From Reticulomyxa filosa (lineage: Eukaryota > Foraminifera > Reticulomyxidae), in assembly GCA_000512085.1 (NCBI GenBank), contig ASPP01019206.1:1-27325 (forward strand): a stretch of DNA of 27,325 nt, read 5' to 3'. The translations under genes were made by a program, and so were the position numbers. Of the stretch, positions 21,458 through 27,325 are shown in pieces. A model generated the notes under the pieces. That model saw only the letters and a list, made by a program, of their open reading frames with translations, did no database searches and was not told where the DNA came from. Every line of letters begins with the position of its first letter. Position 1 is the stretch's first letter.

Positions 21458-21462
21458 GTTAA
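17229..21462 (+). CDS. CTDP1: FCP1-like RNA polymerase II CTD phosphatase with BRCT and winged-helix-like C-terminus
   Basis: Exons 17229-18915, 19215-20158, 20334-21390 and a stop formed at 21460-21462; 1230 residues. Residues about 10-80 form a beta-rich segment like the biotinyl/lipoyl-like N-terminus of FCP1. The phosphatase motif is DIDHT at 350-354 (Asp350 nucleophile, Asp352 acid/base), followed by KLRPYVREFLQ, YTMGTRNY and, after the first intron, VDDRINNW (573-580), the third acidic motif. A BRCT domain covers about 781-870 with the typical Trp in HVNWLFES. So it should remove phosphates from the Pol II CTD in the nucleus. Asn/Ser-rich insertions of about 100 residues interrupt the catalytic domain. 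Residues about 1022-1100 look like a RAP74-type winged helix. The 18916 donor and 19214 acceptor were chosen because they keep both phase and family similarity; the last intron is ambiguous (see findings). Confidence 0.87.
17893..17973 (+). repeat. AGC-AAT / AAT-AAC coding repeat (Ser-Asn then poly-Asn)
   Basis: In-frame hexamer AGCAAT repeats followed by AAC/AAT codons inside the FCP1-like gene, giving SNSNSN and poly-Asn. It is a coding microsatellite in a disordered linker between the N-terminal domain and the phosphatase domain. Confidence 0.85.
18746..18797 (+). repeat. TCA-AAT hexamer coding repeat (Ser-Asn)
   Basis: About eight copies of AATTCA in frame, encoding alternating Asn and Ser, then a drift into ACA-AAT and GCA-AAT codons (Thr-Asn, Ala-Asn). 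It lies in the insertion that splits the FCP1 catalytic domain. Confidence 0.88.
19388..19472 (+). repeat. AAT/AAC trinucleotide coding repeat (poly-Asn)
   Basis: Nearly pure AAT and AAC codons with a few AAA, in frame within FCP1 exon 2, between the VDDR motif and the BRCT domain. Likely unstable in length. Confidence 0.88.
20201..20225. repeat. GTATT pentamer, five copies, intronic
   Basis: Five exact GTATT units inside intron 2 of the FCP1-like gene, directly followed by a CACACATATATGTACATATA palindrome cluster (20228-20259). A simple microsatellite. Because each unit begins with GT, the donor of this intron is harder to place; I prefer 20159. Confidence 0.85.
21022..21095 (+). repeat. 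TCC/TCT-AAT coding repeat (Ser-Asn)
   Basis: In-frame Ser-Asn dipeptide repeat encoded first by TCC-AAT, then by TCT-AAT, inside FCP1 exon 3 after the winged-helix-like segment. Confidence 0.85.
21422..21455. repeat. 34-base T run before a splice acceptor
   Basis: An uninterrupted run of 34 T directly before TTAG|G at 21456-21457. It works as an extreme polypyrimidine tract for the last intron of the FCP1-like gene (21391-21457). Its length is likely to vary or to be miscalled in the assembly. Confidence 0.85.
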
Positions 21463-22496
21463 TGGAAGATAATGACATCCGTTTGAGACCTATGCAAGCA
21501 AAAGTACGCAGAACAAACCTTCAAAGACCACGTGAAATTCATAACGATTTACCCATTGAATGCACTAGCCAATGGCGCGAATCTATATTGCCACTGCCAA
21601 GACCTATAATTTATTCTGATAATGCCAACATAATTAATCAACAAGCCACTCTGATACCTGTTATGTGGTTGCTATTTTCATTGCTTTGTGTTTTTGCATT
21701 ACATTACTTTATCTTCGCGTTGCATCATGAGATCAACTCTTGTATTGTTTGTTTCCTCCCCTCTCTTCCAACAGTCGGCAATGCCGGATCCCTTGGGTAA
21801 TCAACATTTGCTAAACAGAGATGAAGACACGAGAAATGGTCCCCATTTTACAAGAAACAATCCGACATTCAATTTGGAAAGATCTGCTTGCGCAAACGAA
21901 ACAAATCAAATAATTTTGCACACACCGATTGGACAACCGCACAATTTTGAACAAAGGAACTTTAATGATTCTCATAACTTCGAATATGTTTCTGGTTCTT
22001 CACGGCGTTCTCGCTCTCCTATGCACAGGCAACGAATTGAAAGGCATTCTAATTATACCTTTAAATCACGATCTCGTTCAAGACATCGGAGTCACCGACG
22101 AGAAAGCAAAAGCCCAGACAAAGACCGATTCAAAGAAAGAGAACGAGAGCGAGAACGAGAACGAGAACGAAAAAGAGAAAAAGAAAGAGATCGAGGAAGA
22201 GACTCTGCGAGACACACTGACTACAAACGAAACACGCACAAGAATGACTCCAAACGTAATAGTGGCTACAAACATGAGCACAGTGATTTAAATAGAAAGG
22301 AGAGTAAGTCAAAAGATAGTAACAAGTATCGGAAAGGACATGAAGAAGAAAAAGAAGATGATTTGTTTGGTTTACTTCTCAAGTTTGTTCATTTCTTATT
22401 TTTCTCTCCTCTTACACACACTCAGTAATATTGTCACTTGTGTTTATCAGAGAACATGTGAAAGATCAAAGACATCAAAGTTACGACAAACGGTAA
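21462..22496 (+). CDS. Arg/Ser- and Glu/Arg-rich protein, probably RNA-processing
   Basis: Exons from ATG 21462 to 21659, 21775-22364 and 22451-22496, all GT..AG and in phase, 277 residues. The N-terminal 65 residues (RLRPMQAKVRRTNLQRPREI..) match nothing I know. From about 22000 it has RSRSP, SRSRSRHRSHRR and a long ER/KR dipeptide run, and it ends DDLEHVKDQRHQSYDKR. RS and RE dipeptide domains are typical of splicing factors and related nuclear proteins, so a nuclear RNA-processing role is likely but not specific. No RRM or zinc finger is seen. It begins at the exon that follows the 34-T run, and its ATG overlaps the predicted FCP1 stop (TAATG), so it could instead be the C-terminal part of the FCP1-like protein by another splice choice. 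Separate gene status is unproven. Confidence 0.6.
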
Positions 22497-23037
22497 ATGC
22501 AGAGCCTGCTGACTTGGTGTGATTCATATTTGGCATATCTTATGGTCTTGCGTAATGTATGTGTGGCAAAAACCTGGCCAATACATTCGTATAGAAAAAA
22601 AATGTCGAGTTTATGTTTGATTTCCCTTTTTTTTTAAATATTTGTTTATTTGACTCTTGGGTGCAAAATTGAGCAAGATGAAAAATTTATGCGTTTTCAA
22701 TGTCTTTCCATAATTTTGTTGTGTGACGTTATCAGAAAAGAAAAAGCACACGGTGAAATTTTGGTTGGTGTTTTTTTCTAACCCATAACCAAAGTTTAGG
22801 AGGCCTTTTGATAATGCAAACTCACAACCGTTTGGATCCAGAAATTATTTTTTACGTTAATAGCTATATTTTTATTTTGTCTTCTCAAACCGCAAACCTG
22901 GGAATGTGAATTAATGTTGATTTAAAAATAAGTCAAAGATATTTTGTGTCCGACTTGTGATGTGGAAGTTTTAAATAAATTTCTAGCAACCAAAATGTTA
23001 TTCAATTTTCGTTGCAACAGAATTTTTTGTATGTTTG
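22497..23037. other. convergent intergenic region
   Basis: About 540 AT-rich bases between the 3' ends of the RS-rich gene (+) and the HMBS gene (-). It should contain both 3' UTRs. No gene or repeat seen. Confidence 0.5.
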
Positions 23038-24475
23038 TTAAGATTTCTCAGTGAGAACACTTTGTTTAATATCTTCGATTATTTTTGCCCCTCCAATTTT
23101 TCTAATTTCATCAGCAACGGTTACTCCTAACTGTCTTGCACACTTTACATTTTTTTCAGTGTCCTCTTTTACATTAGAAAGTTCAGTGCATTCGTAGTGT
23201 GACTTTGCTTCGGCCCCATCCTGTGTCAATACGACAGCGTAGAGGCTTAAAAGCACCTTCCCAGTGTTACCTAGTTTTGGCCAACATAAAAAAAGAGAAG
23301 ACAAACGGGATGCAATAGTAGTTCAAAAAAACATGAAAAGAATTATAATAACTTTGTTGTGGAAGCAAAGAGAAGCATGCTTGACACTTTCGTAGATCCG
23401 CCTTGTTTCGCATTTTGCAAGTTTTACATTGCTGCAGTACTATGACATGATCCAAATATGTATATCACGTTAAAGAATGATACGCTGACAGCCTTTTATC
23501 TCGTTGAGACTTTAAACATTGAAAAAAAAAAAAGACCATTTGCTTAACGATAAGTCCGAACTGCTACAGGTACCTTGCACCCACCCTCCAATTCTCTAAG
23601 CAGAGATCTCTCAGCTTCACATAACAACTGTGTATAAATATCATTCAGTTGTGAAAAACGTGACTGCAGATTAGCATCATGTGATTGTTCCGAAGAATTG
23701 ATAGTCCATTTGGAAGAACGACACACGAGAGCCAAAGCTCCCTGTCCAACACAATAAGGAAATTGGATATCGCTTAGTTTTGTTACACACAAATCCTTGA
23801 CGTTTTCATTGTTTCGCTTCGTCCATTCCAATCGATCAACGCCCACATATGCCAACATAATTGCATCAAACAACTGTTCCTTCAACAACTTATTCAAGCG
23901 TGTTCCCAAATTGCCTCGAATTTCTTCAATGGAATATATATCATCAACGTTTTCTGCTTGTGGATGTTGTGCTCGGAAAAAGCGTCTCAATAATGCCTTC
24001 CTGCGCAAAGAGGATGTTCCAATTTTCGAGCCCTTTTTTTTTTTTTTTTTTGAAGTCATAAAAAAAAAAAGTACAAACAACCGGGAAAACTAACATGAGG
24101 CAGCTGTGACAACGTTGTGACATTTTTATGTTTTGCTTGATCGATTAGAATGCAATCATTTGGTGCTTCACGTTTTAAATAACAGATTATTTCCATTCTT
24201 GAGTCTAGTACAGTTGGAAGATCTTTTACACAGTGCACTGCACAATCAACTTGACGGTTGAGTAGAATGTCATCCAGTTCTTTTGTGAATACACCCTTGT
24301 CACTGAATTTGGATAGTGGAAGCTCTGTATTTTTATCGCCCTGCGTCTTTCGTGATATTAGCTCAAATGTTATGGAGGGAAACTTTTCTTGCAGAAGTTT
24401 TTGTGCGTGCCTCGCTTGCCACATTGCCAAAGGTGATTCTCTTGTTCCAATCTTTATTATTTCTACAGAAGTCAT
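23038..24475 (-). CDS. HMBS: porphobilinogen deaminase (hydroxymethylbilane synthase), three exons
   Basis: Exons on the minus strand: 24475-24095, 24032-23549 and 23270-23038, in phase, 365 residues. It joins four porphobilinogen molecules into hydroxymethylbilane in heme synthesis. Motifs: IGTRESPLA at 9-17, KTQGD at 43-47, VHCVKDLPT with catalytic-type Asp85, IGTSSLRR at the start of exon 2, IRGNLGTRL, VGQGAL, and LEGGCKVPVAV with the dipyrromethane cofactor Cys279. The C-terminal third domain comes from exon 3, where splicing completes the Arg codon in YRNTGKVLL and gives LYAVVLTQDG. The start is Met at 24475; the frame continues to a Met at 24526, adding MKIKFKSIDLHICKENK, which is not a convincing transit peptide. 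So the form modelled here looks cytosolic. Intron 1 has only 62 nt and contains T and A runs; intron 2 has 278 nt. All catalytic residues I can check are present. Confidence 0.95.
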
Positions 24476-25112
24476 CTTATTTTCTTTGCAAATATGTAGA
24501 TCAATACTTTTAAACTTGATCTTCAATAAGCTAGGCTATGATTATTTTTTTAAAAAAATGAACGAATTCTTTCTTTACGTCCCTCTTAGACAGTGTGATA
24601 AGTTTTTCGGTTTCTTCATTATTTGCCAGTATTTTCAAGATCTTAAACAAGAATAGGCTAAGGCAGCATACTTAAAAATCGTGTGAAGCTTATAGCTTGC
24701 CATCTCTTCGTTTTGATTTTTTCCAGATCATGAACATTTAATTGAAATTTGAAAAATTGAGTTTATACAAATGTATAGATTAATTTAAAATTACAATAAT
24801 ATATTGTTGCAAAGTGAGTTTTTGAAAAAACTAACCTAAGATTATTTTGTTGAAAATATTTGGGTTTTTTAAAATACGCGCAACACAAACCCTGTTCTGC
24901 ATATGAAAACATCTGCTTATCATTTCAATCAAGTATCTATTGGTTCCAAAAAGAATTTGAAAAAGGAATCAGCCACCAACACGGATTCTTCTTCCACCTC
25001 AACAAAGAGACATTTTTTGAAAAATTTCCAGTATGCCCACAAGTTCACACAACATCTCTTTGTGCACAAATGATGAGTAAATCCAAAAAAAAAAATTTTT
25101 TTTGAATGGGCT
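24476..25112. other. divergent promoter region between HMBS and Aurora kinase genes
   Basis: About 640 bases between the 5' ends of HMBS (-) and the Aurora kinase gene (+). The frame at 24860-25105 (ends MMSKSKKKNFF) is open but low in complexity; it might include a 5' leader exon of the kinase gene, which I cannot show. No RNA gene seen. Confidence 0.45.
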
Positions 25113-27277
25113 ATGTTGTGCAGAGCAAATAATAATCATTGTCAGCAATTAGACAGCACAATGTCCGGCTGCAATGTGGATGGCAAAAAGGATGCAAGAT
25201 ACAATGCCAGACTTCCGTTGCATGAGTTGTCTAATACCAAACATGCATTAAACATGACAACACAGAGTGGGGCTGTAAAAGCGACCAACTTGGAAGGGAT
25301 GCGCAAAAAAAAGGCACTCATTTCAGAAAATGACAAAGGGAGCACTTTCCAGCACTGGAAGCTATCCAAATACAAGACTACGAGCAAAAGTGATGACTTG
25401 TTACGAAAAAGTCAGCCGCAGTCGATCATTGGAACTCACACGCAAACTGAAAAAGCAACAAGTTGTGCCTTGTCTCACACGAACAATGAAGCATTTATAA
25501 CCCAAAACAAGGCAATGCAAAAACTGGCAGCTGCCAAAGAAAAGTTGCACTATCGCAACTTTTTGAGTGATAAAGAGTCAGTTGGTCTTTGTACACATAT
25601 GTATACGTTGTTTTGTTTTGTTTGTTTTGTTCTTTTTTAATTTGAATGAACCTTTGGCCAAATGAAATAAATATTGTATAAATAAATAAAATAAATACAT
25701 GCATATATATGTACACCTTCAAAGAAACACGCAAAGCAGCAGAACAAAGAAATCGGGTTGGTCCCAGAATGTCTTGACAAGTGGCTCGAATGAAGATGAT
25801 AGCATTGTCAAGACAAGAGCGGATATCTGCGCTTCGAAACTGGACCGCATTGACAATTATGAGTATCGTCTACAGAACAAGCGTAATCGGGCCACCGATG
25901 CCTCGACGGACAATGATCACAAGGTTGGCAGAAATGAGATTGGTTTGAACGGGACATTGACAAGTGGCATGAATGTTCACTGTGCAAGTATCGAAGACAA
26001 AAACGGAGACAAGGAGGATGAGGAGACCAGGAACACGCACAAAAACGCCGACATCGATGCGTTGTCGATCAATGAGGAAAAAACTCTCTGCGATATTCTC
26101 GGACAGACAGTGGAGACAAAAGGGCATGACTGTGAGAGTCTAATAAACAAGAACCATGACAAGGACAATGAACAATTAACAAGGATTAAAAAAAAAGAAA
26201 AAGAAGAAGGAGAATGTTTGTTGACCGGTTTGGAGATTTCAAAAGAAGAGAAAAGATTTGGGCCAGAAGTACAGATGAAGAGATCAAGTGCCGAAAACGC
26301 TTTCAATGCTGACGAAGCAAAAAATCGCGATTTGTATTCTGTGTTGAATACAGATATTGGTGTGAATCAGCGCGGAGTGGTGGATGATGTCCAAGTGCAA
26401 AGAGATAAAAGGGATTCATTGCCGTTTGATTTAATGTCTGCAAATTGGAATGTTTGTGATCCTGCACTAAAATATAAAGTATATGGTGGCAGTGATGACG
26501 ATACTTGGGCCAAATACCCAATTGATCAGGTGCAACGAGATAACGAAACCAAACCTAATGTCCCAGAACTTAGTTTGTTGAGTGACTTTACCCTCAACAG
26601 TCATTCCAATCTTGGCGATAGCAACGGGTCGAATGTGTTCCGAAAGAGTGCGGACAAGTCACTGCACGTTTTTCCTAGCAACGAAAAAAGAACAGAACAA
26701 AAACATTGGAAATTGTCAGATGTACAACCTGTGCCCTTATCTGAGTGCGTTTGCAGCAACAATGGCCAAAAACAGAGAGAAAAAAAAAACAAACAAACAA
26801 TAAAGAAATTATTATTATTTTTTTTTTTTTTTTGGTGTTTCATATAAAAATACGCATACACTACTTTTGTAATAAATTGGTTTAAAAAAAAAAAAATAGG
26901 AAAGAAAAGGGAACACATGAACAGCGAATGTCGAAAATTGGGAAAGTGGCTTCCGGAAATGACGTGAACAATAGCATTGGTGACTCCAAAGTCGATGCGA
27001 TTTGCAAGACATTGCAACACAATCAAATACGACAGCCTCATCCGCAGCTGCAACCGCAATCACAGCAGTGTGATAGCGCTCCAAAAGAAAGATGGAAATT
27101 ATCAGATTTTGACATTGGTCCTTCCTTGGGTCGGGGGAAGTTTGGCAATGTTTATTTGGCAAGAGAGAAGCAATCCAAATTTACGTGTGCATTAAAAGTG
27201 TTGTATAAAAAACAATTGCAACAAGCTGAAGTTGAACATCAATTAAAAAGAGAAATTGAAATCCAAGCGCACTTGAG
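25113..27277 (+). CDS. Aurora-type mitotic kinase with long N-terminal region, 5' part
   Basis: The exon ending at 27277 encodes the start of an Aurora kinase domain: [30 protein letters not shown], then ALKVL (catalytic Lys) and [17 protein letters not shown] (C-helix Glu). AREKQSKF and EHQL.RE.EIQ.HLR are close to diagnostic for Aurora A/B. The donor AG|GTATTT at 27278 splits the last Arg codon; the rest is beyond the window. Upstream, exons about 25113-25600 and 25725 to about 26748 form a polar, disordered region of roughly 550 residues. It holds a perfect D-box, RLPLHELSN (25209-25235), expected for APC/C-dependent destruction, and two extra HWKLS motifs. The intron 25601-25724 joins in phase 2; the next one (about 26749-26924) is not settled. 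Met 25161 is an alternative start. Auroras control spindle and chromosome segregation. Confidence 0.85.
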
Positions 27278-27325
27278 GTATTTTTATTTATTGTCCTAAG
27301 CGAGCACAATATATTGAGATTATAT

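Noticed and set aside
24860-25105. 81-codon frame just before the Aurora kinase gene
   Set aside because: Ends in a KKKNFF homopolymer translation in a different frame from the kinase gene; no splice join was convincing.

Overview
The window looks like nuclear DNA of an intron-rich, AT-rich protist. Genes lie on both strands. Introns are mostly 58-360 nt with GT..AG ends. Several proteins carry long Asn or Ser-Asn runs. All stop codons used fit the standard code. There is no operon structure and no bacterial feature. My guess is a rhizarian, possibly a foraminiferan such as Reticulomyxa. It rests on the style of the introns (long T or A runs next to ACATATATGT-like palindromes) and the Asn-rich proteins, recalled from memory, not on a marker gene. 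Exon models below were built by hand from splice signals, reading phase and protein similarity.

Layout. 3-686 (+): 3' end of an Asn-rich acidic protein, cut by the left edge. 1743-2703 (-): four-exon thioredoxin-fold protein resembling monothiol glutaredoxin but without the CGFS cysteine. 3807-5661 (+): GSK3-type kinase in five exons. 6715-7084 (+): MOZART1 (MZT1), the small gamma-tubulin complex subunit. 7677-8899 (+): protein with a single C-terminal CCCH zinc finger. 9391-12040 (+): ASNSD1-like protein (glutamine amidotransferase plus asparagine synthetase domains). 12041-13890: gene-poor, very AT-rich stretch holding a dead Tc1/mariner transposase. 13891-15810 (+): Golgi glycosyltransferase of the MGAT5/GT18 family. 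17229-21462 (+): FCP1-like RNA polymerase II CTD phosphatase with BRCT domain and a C-terminal winged-helix-like extension. 21462-22496 (+): RS/ER-rich protein, either a separate gene or the 3' part of the FCP1 unit. 23038-24475 (-): porphobilinogen deaminase (HMBS) in three exons. 25113 to the right edge (+): Aurora kinase with a very long N-terminal region; only the start of the kinase domain is inside the window.

The genes do not form a pathway. They are housekeeping functions (cell-cycle and signalling kinases, microtubule nucleation, transcription and RNA processing, heme synthesis, N-glycan branching) scattered as in an ordinary eukaryotic chromosome. The points of most interest are domain architectures that differ from the family norm (FCP1 with winged helix, Aurora with repeated WKLS motif, ASNSD1 with a charged insertion, Grx-like without catalytic Cys) and a recurrent structural signature inside the introns. 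I did not find a clear new multi-gene system.
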